From contig JAZRVV010000012.1 of the NCBI GenBank assembly GCA_045599345.1, forward strand, positions 1-64,000: DNA of 64,000 nucleotides. The letters run 5' to 3'. Shown piece by piece: positions 17,435-25,257 of this stretch. Each line of letters starts with the position of its first letter. The first letter of the stretch is position 1. A program made the translations under genes and the position numbers. The DNA comes from UBA1227 sp045599345 (GTDB taxonomy: Bacteria; Bacillota; Clostridia; Oscillospirales; Acutalibacteraceae). Under the pieces are notes generated by a model. The model saw only the letters and a list, made by a program, of their open reading frames with translations, had not been told where the DNA came from and did not search any database.

Positions 17435-17463
17435 TTGACATCAAACCCCAATTATGTTATATT
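17435..17463 (+). promoter_or_regulatory. Promoter of tRNA-Ser(UGA)
   Basis: TTGACA (17435-17440), 17-bp spacer, TATATT (17458-17463), about 23 bp before the mature tRNA 5' end. Confidence 0.85.
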
Positions 17464-17486
17464 AATCGAGCGCGAAAAATTAATAT

Positions 17487-17573
17487 GCAGAGGTATCGAA
17501 GTGGTCATAACGAGGCGGTCTTGAAAACCGTTTGGGGCAACCCGCGTGGGTTCGAATCCCACCCTCTGCGCCA
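17487..17573 (+). tRNA. tRNA-Ser, anticodon UGA
   Basis: The acceptor stem GCAGAGG pairs with CCTCTGC, followed by discriminator G and encoded CCA. The anticodon loop CTTGAAA gives UGA, and there is a long variable arm (class II). The T loop is GTTCGAATC. An 87-nt length including CCA is normal for bacterial tRNA-Ser. Confidence 0.95.
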
Positions 17574-17608
17574 AAAAGGACTTCACGTCAGTGGAGTCCT
17601 TTTCTTTT
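17574..17608 (+). terminator. Terminator of tRNA-Ser(UGA)
   Basis: A 13-bp stem (one G-U pair) with GTCA loop directly follows the encoded CCA and ends in TTTTCTTTT. It is nearly the reverse complement of the 16132-16163 hairpin. Confidence 0.85.
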
Positions 17609-17624
17609 GTATAGAATACATATG

Positions 17625-17653
17625 TTGATAGAGGATTTGGGCTATGGTAAAAT
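17625..17653 (+). promoter_or_regulatory. Promoter of the lipase-GTPase operon
   Basis: TTGATA (17625-17630), 17-bp spacer, TAAAAT (17648-17653), 36 bp before the start codon. Confidence 0.65.
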
Positions 17654-17688
17654 AATAGGGTATTATTTTTGGATAAGGAGAGATATTA

Positions 17689-18849
17689 ATGGAGAATAAA
17701 TATCCAGTAGTACTATGCCATGGCATGTTTGGCTATGGCCAGCAGGAGATTACAGAGAGAGTACTTCCATACTATGGACTTTGGAACGTGCATATTCGCA
17801 AGATGTTTAACAAGCAGGGTGTTCACTGCGTAGCACCTTCTCTTGGTCCATACAACGGTGCATGGGACAGAGCATGTGAGCTCTATGCACAGCTCGTTGG
17901 CGGTACAGTTGACTATGGTAAGGTTCACTCAGAGAAGTTTGGCCATGCAAGATATGGTAGAACATATAAGGCACTTCTCCCAGAGTGGGGTACAACTGAT
18001 AAAAATGGCAATATTGTTAAGGTTAACTTTATCGGTCACAGCTTCGGTGGCGTTACGGCTCGTCTCTTGACAGAACTCCTTATCAATGGTTCTAAGGAGG
18101 AGATTGCTGGTACACCAGCAAATGAACTCTCACCACTTTTCAAGGGCGGTAACCGTAACCTTGTTCACTCAATCACAACTCTCGCATCCCCACACAATGG
18201 TGCGTCTGCTGGTGAGAAGAGAACTGGAAAGGTTATGACTGAAATCTGTATCAAGATTTGTCAGCTCTTTAATATCATTGATTCGACACCACTTCAGCGT
18301 ATCTATGACCTCAATCTCGATAGGTTTGGTATCACAACTCCACCTTCACTTTTCAAGTTCAAGGTTGAGAGCAAGACACCTGAGATTCGCAAGTATTTCA
18401 CAACTAACAAGGACAATATTATCTATGACCTCACATACAAGGGTGCAGAGGCACTCAATGATATGATAAAGATGCAGGATGATATCTATTACTTCTCATA
18501 CAGGGGACAGAGGACAGAGCCTCGTTTCCATGGCCTTATTCAATGGCCAGGTGCTCACTCATTCCCAGTACTTTGGCCTCTCGGCGTTGCTCTTGGTGTA
18601 AACCGCATCGGTGCACCAAATGCAAAGTGGCTCGCTAATGACCTTGTTATCAATACAATTTCTGGTACTGCACCAAGCAATGCACCTTCTGTTGATGTCA
18701 CAACAGTTTCAGAGTACAAGCCAGGTATCTGGCATGTAATGCCACTTGAAATTAAGGATCACATGTCATATCTTGGCTGGGCTGAGGACAAGGAAATTTA
18801 CAGAAACTTCTTCCAGAATATCTATGACACAGTGTCAAATTTAAAGTAA
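17689..18849 (+). CDS. Lipase-like alpha/beta hydrolase (family I.5/I.6 type) without signal peptide
   Basis: A 386-residue serine hydrolase resembling staphylococcal and Geobacillus lipases. The oxyanion segment PVVLCHGMFGYG opens the protein, the nucleophile is in GHSFGGVTAR (~118), the region DLTYKGAEALNDM is typical of this lipase group, and catalytic Asp (LANDLVIN) and His (DHMSYLGW) candidates follow near the C-terminus. Secreted relatives carry a signal peptide and long propeptide; here the mature domain starts directly after Met, so the enzyme should be cytoplasmic. An AAGGAGAG ribosome site sits in front of ATG. A GTPase gene follows after 13 bp. Substrate is probably an acyl ester such as an internal lipid; this is inference. 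Confidence 0.82.
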   Translation: MENKYPVVLCHGMFGYGQQEITERVLPYYGLWNVHIRKMFNKQGVHCVAPSLGPYNGAWDRACELYAQLVGGTVDYGKVHSEKFGHARYGRTYKALLPEWGTTDKNGNIVKVNFIGHSFGGVTARLLTELLINGSKEEIAGTPANELSPLFKGGNRNLVHSITTLASPHNGASAGEKRTGKVMTEICIKICQLFNIIDSTPLQRIYDLNLDRFGITTPPSLFKFKVESKTPEIRKYFTTNKDNIIYDLTYKGAEALNDMIKMQDDIYYFSYRGQRTEPRFHGLIQWPGAHSFPVLWPLGVALGVNRIGAPNAKWLANDLVINTISGTAPSNAPSVDVTTVSEYKPGIWHVMPLEIKDHMSYLGWAEDKEIYRNFFQNIYDTVSNLK

Positions 18850-18862
18850 GACGGTCAGTAAT

Positions 18863-19945
18863 ATGAGTGAAAAATATTATGATAGTGTAGCGAATAATTT
18901 TAGTAAGGTAAGCGACTTTGTAGTAGATAAAAAGACGGGCAAGGACCTGAAGCTTGCGGATAGGCCACTTGAGGATGACAAGAAAATTAATGTCCTTGTA
19001 ATGGGCATATCTGGAGCGGGTAAGAGCACGTTAATCAACGCAGTACTTGGCGAGGAAAAGGCCAAGGTTGGTGACGGCGTTGCTGTCACACAGAAGATGA
19101 AACTTTATGAGAACGACAATGTGATGTTCCGTATGGTTGACACAGTTGGTCTTGAGTATAACTATCTGCGCCAGCAGAAGATACTAAATGAACTTTCCAA
19201 GTGGTCAGAGGACGGCCTTAACAGGCGAAATATGAGCAAACTTGTTCATTGCATTTGGTTCTGTATTGATGCGCAGTCAAAGCGTGTGTCTGAGGAGTCC
19301 CTTGAATACCTTTATAGGATTTCCAAGATGTGGAAGGGTATTCCAATTATCGTTGTATTTACAAAATCATATTCAACCATTGCAATCAAAGAAAACGAAG
19401 AGATGTTTTGGAACGTAATGAAACGTTACCAAAAGAAGAGACAACTCAATGTATGTGACGTTGTCTCTGTGCTTGCTCGCGAGCTCCAAATAGATGAGAG
19501 TATAACTTTGTCGGATTATGGCGTTGATAGGCTTATCGACGCCACAACGGCGCTCATGCCGAAGGCAAAGGAAATCAATGAGGAAGTTATGACGAATTGG
19601 TCATACAAGATGAGGCGAGATGCGTCAAAGAAATTTGTAAAAGCAGCGAGACGTAGCGCGTTCGTTGCAACGATAGTTCCAACGAAGGAAAAGAATGAGG
19701 TGCTCATTGAGCCAATCTGGGATGGTATGCTTAGCAGGATTGCCAAGGCATATTTACTAGATGAGGCGGATGAAGCAGCAATGCGAGATAAGGTTGCAAG
19801 CACCATTCGCGGTGAGCAGTTCCTTATCAAGCTTACAAAGTATTTTAGACTTCTCAATGCGCTTGAGAAGTATTCCGCTACATCATTGATTGGTAGCGAT
19901 GCCATTAACACATCTGCCAAGATTTTAAAGGGCAAAAACGTATAA
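18863..19945 (+). CDS. P-loop GTPase of the Era/DUF697-like group
   Basis: A 360-residue GTP-binding protein. G1 is GISGAGKSTLIN (~48-59), a switch Thr lies in GDGVAVTQK, G3 is DTVGLE (~93), and G4 is the FTKS segment (~156) in place of NKxD. The C-terminal 150 residues are helical, rich in Lys/Arg and Ala, with no clear membrane helix. The protein resembles small GTPases annotated as 50S-ribosome-binding or stress-related, but the exact subfamily is unknown. It is co-transcribed with the cytoplasmic lipase, which suggests a shared role, perhaps at the membrane; I cannot say more. Confidence 0.75.
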   Translation: MSEKYYDSVANNFSKVSDFVVDKKTGKDLKLADRPLEDDKKINVLVMGISGAGKSTLINAVLGEEKAKVGDGVAVTQKMKLYENDNVMFRMVDTVGLEYNYLRQQKILNELSKWSEDGLNRRNMSKLVHCIWFCIDAQSKRVSEESLEYLYRISKMWKGIPIIVVFTKSYSTIAIKENEEMFWNVMKRYQKKRQLNVCDVVSVLARELQIDESITLSDYGVDRLIDATTALMPKAKEINEEVMTNWSYKMRRDASKKFVKAARRSAFVATIVPTKEKNEVLIEPIWDGMLSRIAKAYLLDEADEAAMRDKVASTIRGEQFLIKLTKYFRLLNALEKYSATSLIGSDAINTSAKILKGKNV

Positions 19946-19975
19946 TTGGACAGATGTGTGGTTTTTGTGTATAAT
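19946..19975 (+). promoter_or_regulatory. Promoter of the GNAT gene
   Basis: TTGGAC (19946-19951), 18-bp spacer, TATAAT (19970-19975), starting at the end of the GTPase gene. Confidence 0.6.
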
Positions 19976-20003
19976 AGAAGCAGTATATTTTCGGAGGTAC
20001 GTA

Positions 20004-20483
20004 ATGGAACTTAAAAAGTGTGCTGACAGATCATTTAAAAACCGTGTAGATACAGAGGCTGATAAGCCTTTTGAATTGCCAGCTGTAAAACTAACAGATG
20101 GCAAAAAGGCAGAGGATTATATGCCTGCAATCAAGGCTTTGTTTGCTTCTCTTGTAGAGGCTGAGAAGTCAACCGATGATCAACTCTATTCAATATGTTT
20201 CAGTGGTCTTGATATTGGTTATGTAAGACTCGTTGGAATTAGTACTAAAACTCCAGAGATTCAGATAGCTTTGCTTCCTGATTTTTGGGGACGTGGCATT
20301 GCGCTTGATGTTATGAATTATGCACTTCCAAAATTCCGCGAGGAATATAATCCAGACTACTTTATTTGGCATGCAAATGCCAACAACAAGGCATCAACCA
20401 ACCTTGCAATCAATGTTGGCGGTACACTTGATGTTGAGGCAACAGAGGCTGTTGGTGGCATAGTTGAAACATACAGGATTTAA
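20004..20483 (+). CDS. GNAT-family N-acetyltransferase
   Basis: A 159-residue acetyltransferase-like protein. The acetyl-CoA binding region is LLPDFWGRGIALDVMNYALP, which fits the (R/Q)xxGxG/A pattern in the weak form GRGIA, and the later FIWHANANNKASTNLAINVGG segment is typical of RimJ/RimL-like GNATs. The start at 20004 is chosen because a CGGAGGT ribosome site lies 6 bases in front; an upstream in-frame start would add 16 residues unlike the family. The substrate is unknown. It stands alone with its own promoter and terminator. Confidence 0.8.
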   Translation: MELKKCADRSFKNRVDTEADKPFELPAVKLTDGKKAEDYMPAIKALFASLVEAEKSTDDQLYSICFSGLDIGYVRLVGISTKTPEIQIALLPDFWGRGIALDVMNYALPKFREEYNPDYFIWHANANNKASTNLAINVGGTLDVEATEAVGGIVETYRI

Positions 20484-20495
20484 TAGGCAAAGTTT

Positions 20496-20524
20496 AAGGG
20501 GCAGCATTTGCTGCCCCTTTTGTT
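20496..20524. terminator. Bidirectional terminator between GNAT and esterase genes
   Basis: An 11-bp perfect stem (AAGGGGCAGCA with TGCTGCCCCTT) and TT loop is followed by a TTTTGTTTT run; convergent genes end on both sides. Confidence 0.9.
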
Positions 20525-21457
20525 TTAGATATATTTCTTTACAAATTCATATGACTTGTCAAAGCATTCACGGCCCGGTTTAACAATTGTTGCGATAGAC
20601 CAAGCATGGTTTCCGATTATGCCTGTGCCTTCGAATTCATCATATGGAATGCCATGAGCTTTGAGGTCCTCCATAAGGTCAAAGGCCTCATAGCGTAACC
20701 AGTCGCGACAACAACGTACTACAAATACTGGTGGGAAGCCATCGATTACCTTTGGACTTGCAAGTTCACCTTCTGGTGTTTTGAGGAAGGCTTTGCATTC
20801 CTCAAAATCCTTGCCAAGGAATGATGTAACAAACATTTTCATATCAGGGAAATTAGACTGTTGCTTGCCCTCATCAATGAGAGCAGGAAGGTTGAAGCAT
20901 CCGCAGTGTGAAACGAGTGCATCAATTTTGAACTCGTCACGGTGCCTAAAGTTGATACCGAGCTTGTCGAGGTATGACTTGTCAGTTGCGATGAGGGCAG
21001 CGTACATAATGTAGTAGCCACCAGCGGACTCGCCAGCAAAGACTACTTTGCTTGTGTCAATGTTCCACTCGTCAGCGTGATCATAGATGTAATCGAGAGC
21101 ACTAAAGATTTCGTGAAGCTGACCTGGGAATACTTTGTATGGCGCATATGTATAGGCGATAGATGCTGTGAAGAAACCTTTCTCTGCCCAGTTTGCGATG
21201 TATGTGTCACGCATATCTGTGATGCCTGATACCCATCCGCCACCGTGGATGTAAACGAAAAGAGGCTTCTTTTCGTTTTCCTTATCCTTCCTTGTGCAGA
21301 GGTTCAAAAACTGTTGTCTGCCTGTGCCGTATTTTACGCGAGGAGTATACTTAAGTGTGTCTGGGGTTTTGCGATGAAGAGCTAAGTATGCAAAGCATTC
21401 GGTAAAATTGTACCAGCATGTGCCAAGCACACCGCGTAAATAAACTGATTTTTTCAT
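20525..21457 (-). CDS. Alpha/beta hydrolase, HSL-like esterase
   Basis: A 310-residue esterase/lipase of the hormone-sensitive lipase-like group. The oxyanion motif is YIHGGGWVSG (~75), the nucleophile elbow is GESAGGYY (~146), and the C-terminal His candidate lies in GNHAWSIAT (~285). The N-terminus (LGTCWYNFTECFAYLALHRK) is mildly hydrophobic but not a clear signal peptide. The ATG is chosen for the GGAGGG site 7 bases upstream. The gene is alone and convergent with the GNAT gene. Substrate unknown; short-chain esters are usual for this group. Confidence 0.85.
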   Translation of the reverse strand: MKKSVYLRGVLGTCWYNFTECFAYLALHRKTPDTLKYTPRVKYGTGRQQFLNLCTRKDKENEKKPLFVYIHGGGWVSGITDMRDTYIANWAEKGFFTASIAYTYAPYKVFPGQLHEIFSALDYIYDHADEWNIDTSKVVFAGESAGGYYIMYAALIATDKSYLDKLGINFRHRDEFKIDALVSHCGCFNLPALIDEGKQQSNFPDMKMFVTSFLGKDFEECKAFLKTPEGELASPKVIDGFPPVFVVRCCRDWLRYEAFDLMEDLKAHGIPYDEFEGTGIIGNHAWSIATIVKPGRECFDKSYEFVKKYI

Positions 21458-21496
21458 TAAAATCCCTCCAAAGAAAAACTATAGACCATTTGAATG

Positions 21497-21545
21497 TTGT
21501 TTGCAAGGACATCTGTCTGTATAATGTATTTAAGCATTTTTTAAG
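21497..21545 (+). promoter_or_regulatory. Promoter and direct repeats before the two-component operon
   Basis: TTGTTT (21497-21502), 17-bp spacer and TATAAT (21520-21525) are followed by two TTTAAG half-sites (21529-21534 and 21540-21545) spaced 11 bp, the spacing used by OmpR/PhoB-type regulators. Position downstream of -10 suggests autorepression, which is inference. Confidence 0.55.
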
Positions 21546-21590
21546 TATCATGTTAATAATTAAATCATCAAATAGTTAGAAGGTGCATAT

Positions 21591-22268
21591 ATGAGAGTAT
21601 TAATAGTTGAGGATGAAGTTCGTCTTGCAGAGGCGCTCGGCGAAATTATGAAAGGCCAACGCTATAGCGTAGACATCGTCTACGACGGCGAGGATGGCCT
21701 TGATTACGCCATGAGCGACATCTATGACGTCATAGTCATGGACGTCATGCTGCCAAAGATGAATGGCTTTGACATCGTCCGCAAGATGAGAGAAGAGAAG
21801 AATCAAACGCCTGTCATCATGCTTACAGCAAAGGATGACACGGCTGATAAAATCAAGGGCCTCGATTGTGGAGCGGACGACTATCTTACCAAGCCGTTCA
21901 TACCTGGCGAGTTACTTGCGCGTATCCGCGCAATCTCACGTCGCCAGGGTGAGGTTGTACTTGATGAACTCAAGTTTGAAGATTTGACACTTAGCCTCTC
22001 TAACTACTCAGTATCATGCAATGGAAACGCTATAAATTTAGGTCCGAAAGAATTTGACATATTAAAACTTTTGATGTCAAATCCAAACATCATTGTTCCA
22101 AAAGAGGACTTGCTTATCAAGGTTTGGGGCATTGAGTCTGATGCAGAGGACAATAACGTAGAAGTATATATCTCATTCCTTAGAAAGAAGCTTTCACATA
22201 TCAATTCTAAGGTGGCTATCTCTACAGTGCGCAAGATAGGATATCGTATGGAGGTGCCAAATTGCTAA
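21591..22268 (+). CDS. OmpR/PhoB-family response regulator
   Basis: A 225-residue two-component regulator. The receiver domain (1-115) has the acidic pair in VEDE, the phosphorylated Asp in VMDVMLPKMNG (~51), Thr in MLTAKDD and the conserved Lys in TKPFIPGE. The winged-helix DNA-binding domain (~128-222) shows the family KEFDILKLL and V.VYISFLRKKL segments. It overlaps the sensor kinase gene by 7 bp, so the two are coupled. The stimulus and regulon are unknown. The TTTAAG direct repeats upstream may be its own site. Confidence 0.93.
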   Translation: MRVLIVEDEVRLAEALGEIMKGQRYSVDIVYDGEDGLDYAMSDIYDVIVMDVMLPKMNGFDIVRKMREEKNQTPVIMLTAKDDTADKIKGLDCGADDYLTKPFIPGELLARIRAISRRQGEVVLDELKFEDLTLSLSNYSVSCNGNAINLGPKEFDILKLLMSNPNIIVPKEDLLIKVWGIESDAEDNNVEVYISFLRKKLSHINSKVAISTVRKIGYRMEVPNC

Positions 22269-23557
22269 AAAAGTTAAGACGACAGTTTATCCTTTCTAAT
22301 ATGATTTTGGTAGGAATAGTAATCATCCTAGTGTTTTGTGCTTTAGATGTCGTCGTTTATAGGTATGAACGCAGAGAAACAATAAGTGCACTTGAAGCAT
22401 CTCTTGCGGGTAATATGAGCGAAGCCCTTTTCCCTGGTGGCAGGGTGTCGCCATTTTTACCACCGCAAAATGGTGAGGATGACATCTCGCAGGACAGGCT
22501 CTATTGCGTGTCGCTTATTGCGGTGCTTGATAAAAAAGGCGAAATGGCCATTTATGAGACATCGGTAAACTATGACTACAGTACTAAAGAAATCCGAAAT
22601 ATGATAAATGCCGCTATGGATAGAGAAGATGACACTGGTATTCTTTCACTAGGCGATGTAAGGTTCCTCCGGCAGGAAACAGAGGATGGATATAGGATTG
22701 CATTTGCTGATAGGAGTTTTGAAAACAACAGTTTAGCTTTTGTTTTAAGGCTTAACTTTTTTACGACTCTTTGTATCCTCGCTATAATGTTCATAATCTC
22801 TGACTATATGGCAAGGAAGGCTATTGAGCCAGTTGAGAAGTCGTGGAACGATCAGCAACGATTTGTTGCTGATGCCTCACACGAGCTTAAAACACCGCTC
22901 ACTGTTATCCTTGCCAACATGGATATTATGCAGGCCAACAAGGATGCAACAATTTGGGAAGAAAACAAGTGGATCGAGAATACCAAGTCTGAGGCAACGC
23001 GTATGACAGAGCTTGTCAACGACATGCTCTTCCTTGCAAGGTCAGACGCCAATATCGATCAGTCATATAATTTCCAAAACGTCAACTTCTCAAAACTTTC
23101 TGAGGAATGCGTTTTGACATTTGAATCAGTGGCATTTGAGAAGGGAATCAATTTCACATCAAATATTCCAATGGACATCTTTACATATGCTGATGAGGCT
23201 CGCATTAAGCAGGTGATTATGATACTCATCGATAATGCTATGAAGTATGTCGATGATAATGGAAGCATCTTTGTCACAGCCGAGAGCCTTGGCAAACAGA
23301 TTAAATTCTCTGTTGCCAATACAGGTCAGGCAATCTCGCCTGAAAAGCAATCGCACATCTTTGAGCGATTCTATCGCGTTGATGATTCAAGAGCGCGCGA
23401 AAAGGGCGGCTATGGCCTTGGCCTTTCTATCGCGCAAAACATCATCACCGCACATGGTGGCAAGATAGGCATTGATTATTCCAATGAAAAAGGCACTTGC
23501 TTTGCTTTCACTATTCCAATAAGGCAAAATGATGGACAGAAATTGAAAAGAGTCTAA
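22262..23557 (+). CDS. Membrane sensor histidine kinase, TTG start
   Basis: A 431-residue kinase, cognate partner of the preceding regulator. A membrane helix (~9-30), an extracytoplasmic loop (~31-155) and a second helix (~160-180) come first; no HAMP domain is obvious. HisKA has the phosphoacceptor His in DASHELKTPLTV (~206), and the HATPase domain shows NAMKYV (N box), GQAISPE (G1), FERFYRVDDSR (F box) and GYGLGLSIA (G2). The TTG start at 22262 is supported by GGAGGTG 5 bases in front, inside the regulator gene. Ligand unknown. Confidence 0.92.
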   Translation: MLKKLRRQFILSNMILVGIVIILVFCALDVVVYRYERRETISALEASLAGNMSEALFPGGRVSPFLPPQNGEDDISQDRLYCVSLIAVLDKKGEMAIYETSVNYDYSTKEIRNMINAAMDREDDTGILSLGDVRFLRQETEDGYRIAFADRSFENNSLAFVLRLNFFTTLCILAIMFIISDYMARKAIEPVEKSWNDQQRFVADASHELKTPLTVILANMDIMQANKDATIWEENKWIENTKSEATRMTELVNDMLFLARSDANIDQSYNFQNVNFSKLSEECVLTFESVAFEKGINFTSNIPMDIFTYADEARIKQVIMILIDNAMKYVDDNGSIFVTAESLGKQIKFSVANTGQAISPEKQSHIFERFYRVDDSRAREKGGYGLGLSIAQNIITAHGGKIGIDYSNEKGTCFAFTIPIRQNDGQKLKRV

Positions 23558-23573
23558 ATATAAAATCTTTTAC

Positions 23574-23602
23574 TTTAAATTGCTTTCTTCTAGTGTTAAA
23601 AT
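23574..23602 (+). promoter_or_regulatory. Promoter of the small 23635 gene
   Basis: TTTAAA (23574-23579), 17-bp spacer, TAAAAT (23597-23602) with an extended TGT in front. It separates the small gene from the two-component operon. Confidence 0.55.
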
Positions 23603-23634
23603 GTACTCACAAACTACTCTATGAGGTGAATGAA

Positions 23635-23805
23635 ATGAAGCAGTTTTTAAAAGACTTTGCACTTAAGGCATTCAATTCTGCAAAGGACGGCCTTATTCAG
23701 GGCGTAACAGAGGGAATTAAGGAAGCAGTAAAGGAAAATGTTAAGGCTCCTGTAAAGAAGGGCGTAAATGCTCTCTTCACACTTCCAAAACAGTTTCTTA
23801 GCTAA
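23635..23805 (+). CDS. Small 56-residue Lys-rich amphipathic protein, unknown
   Basis: The ATG at 23635 has a GAGGTGA ribosome site at proper distance; a longer frame from 23593 has none. The product begins MKQFLKDFALKAF, is rich in Lys, Ala, Val and Gly, contains no Cys, and could form amphipathic helices (KDGLIQGVTEGIKEAVKENV). It has its own promoter and terminator, which argues for a real gene. I do not recognise a family. It could associate with membrane, but no transmembrane helix is present. Confidence 0.65.
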   Translation: MKQFLKDFALKAFNSAKDGLIQGVTEGIKEAVKENVKAPVKKGVNALFTLPKQFLS

Positions 23806-23818
23806 TTAAATGAAACAG

Positions 23819-23852
23819 GACATCCCATTTTTTGGGATGTCTTATTTTTTTG
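23819..23852 (+). terminator. Terminator after the small 23635 gene
   Basis: GACATCCCA pairs with TGGGATGTC around a T-loop, followed by TTATTTTTTT. Confidence 0.9.
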
Positions 23853-23879
23853 TGCAATTAGCCAAAAGAATCGAATAAG

Positions 23880-23943
23880 TATTGTTTTTTCAAACAATAG
23901 AAATCAGTTGTCCGATAATATATAATAAGTAAGTAAACTTATT
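23880..23943 (+). promoter_or_regulatory. Two inverted repeats around a TATAAT box before the tocopherol-cyclase-like gene
   Basis: TATTGTTT-N4-AAACAATA (23880-23899) lies upstream and AATAAGT-N6-ACTTATT (23924-23943) overlaps and follows TATAAT (23921-23926). No good -35 element is found at 17 bp, so the promoter may need an activator. The second palindrome resembles a TetR-type operator in layout; the regulator is unknown. Confidence 0.5.
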
Positions 23944-23967
23944 TATGTATTTTAGGAGGACATTAAA

Positions 23968-25140
23968 ATGAGTATTAAACGCAAGTTTACTACAAAGGAT
24001 CAGAACTGTAACGAGTGCATGCTCCGCGGTAGCTTCAAGACACAGGGCTACGACTGGTGGTGGCATTCATTCACAGCTATCAACAGAAGAACTGGCGCTG
24101 AGAAGCCATTCTTTATTGAGTTCTTTGTTTGTAACCCAGCACTTGCTGAGGACGAGCCAGTTCTTGGTCAGCTTCCAGCTAACCAGACACTTAACAAGAA
24201 GCCTTCTTACCTCATGGTTAACTGCGGTACATGGGGTGCTGATAAGAAAAAGCAGCTTCACAGATTCTTCGCTTGGAAGGACGTTAAGATTCATATGAAC
24301 GCTCCTTACAGCGTACAGGCTGCTGACTGCTATGCTGATGAGTACACACTCCGTGGTACAGTAGCACTTACAGAGGAAGAAGTAGCTGCTCATCCAGAGT
24401 ATATGTGCGACGCTGGCACAATGACATTCGACATCAAGATCGACAAGCAGATCGCTTGGAACGTTGGTTACGGCACAAGCTGGCTCATGAGAAGACTCAA
24501 CGCTTTCGAGATGTACTGGCATGCTGAGGGCATGAAGACTCTCTATTCTGGTACAATCGTACTTGATGGTGAAATCTATGATGTAATCCCAGAGAAGTCT
24601 TATGGTTATGCTGATAAGAACTGGGGTTCTGACTTCACAACACCTTGGGTATGGCTTTCATCTTGTGACCTTACATCTAACATCACAGGCAAGAAACTTA
24701 CAAACTCTGTATTTGATATCGGCGGTGGCGCTCCAAAGGCATTTGGTATCCGCTTCCCACGTAAGCTCCTCGGTGGCTTCTGCTATGAGGGCGATTGCTA
24801 TGAGTTCAACTTCTCTAAGCTTTGGACATTCTCAAGAACAGCATTTGAAGGCTACGAGACAGATGATGAAATCGTATGGCACGTAGACCAGAAGACAATC
24901 AAGGGTCGTCTCATCACAGACATCCGCTGCAAGAAGGAAGACATGCTCAACATCCACTATGAGTCTCCAAACGGCAAGTTCCGTCATCAGAGACTTTGGA
25001 ACTGTGGCATGGGTTATGGCGACCTCAAGCTTTACAAGAAGACACTCTTTGGTTACAAGCTTATCGATGATATGCACGCAGAGCATATTGGTTGTGAATA
25101 TGGTGAGTATGACCATCCAGAACCATACATCCAGAAATAA
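23968..25140 (+). CDS. Tocopherol-cyclase-like beta-barrel protein
   Basis: A 390-residue cytoplasmic protein resembling the tocopherol cyclase family, whose hallmark is the segment YGYADKNWGSDFTTPWVWL (~212-230) matching the plant/cyanobacterial AEKNWG...W.W signature. These proteins have a lipocalin-like double barrel that holds a lipophilic substrate. The sequence is unusually rich in Trp, Tyr and Cys. A tocopherol pathway is not expected in an anaerobic Firmicute, so the real substrate is unknown and could be another hydrophobic ligand. An AGGAGG ribosome site is followed by ATG. It stands alone with a strong terminator and a complex promoter region; codon choice (many GTA, CTT, ACA) suggests high expression. 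Confidence 0.7.
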   Translation: MSIKRKFTTKDQNCNECMLRGSFKTQGYDWWWHSFTAINRRTGAEKPFFIEFFVCNPALAEDEPVLGQLPANQTLNKKPSYLMVNCGTWGADKKKQLHRFFAWKDVKIHMNAPYSVQAADCYADEYTLRGTVALTEEEVAAHPEYMCDAGTMTFDIKIDKQIAWNVGYGTSWLMRRLNAFEMYWHAEGMKTLYSGTIVLDGEIYDVIPEKSYGYADKNWGSDFTTPWVWLSSCDLTSNITGKKLTNSVFDIGGGAPKAFGIRFPRKLLGGFCYEGDCYEFNFSKLWTFSRTAFEGYETDDEIVWHVDQKTIKGRLITDIRCKKEDMLNIHYESPNGKFRHQRLWNCGMGYGDLKLYKKTLFGYKLIDDMHAEHIGCEYGEYDHPEPYIQK

Positions 25141-25146
25141 TTATTT

Positions 25147-25179
25147 AAGAGTGGACCGACCGGTCCACTCTTTATTTTT
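25147..25179 (+). terminator. Terminator after the tocopherol-cyclase-like gene
   Basis: AGAGTGGACC pairs with GGTCCACTCT around GACC, followed by TTATTTTT. Confidence 0.9.
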
Positions 25180-25189
25180 GAAAATATTG

Positions 25190-25198
25190 TGTTATAAT
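25190..25198 (+). promoter_or_regulatory. Extended -10 promoter of the ECF S-component gene
   Basis: TGTTATAAT is an extended -10 element without a good -35 box. About 55 bases of leader precede the ATG; I do not recognise a riboswitch in it. Confidence 0.5.
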
Positions 25199-25257
25199 AG
25201 GCTCATCAAATTTTGCGTTGCATCCCAAAGGCGGAGCAGCAGCAAAGGAGAGATAAT

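Noticed and set aside
25199..25257. PreQ1 or THF riboswitch before the ECF S-component gene
   Set aside because: Only about 55 bases of leader; I could not align either consensus or find the required pseudoknot.
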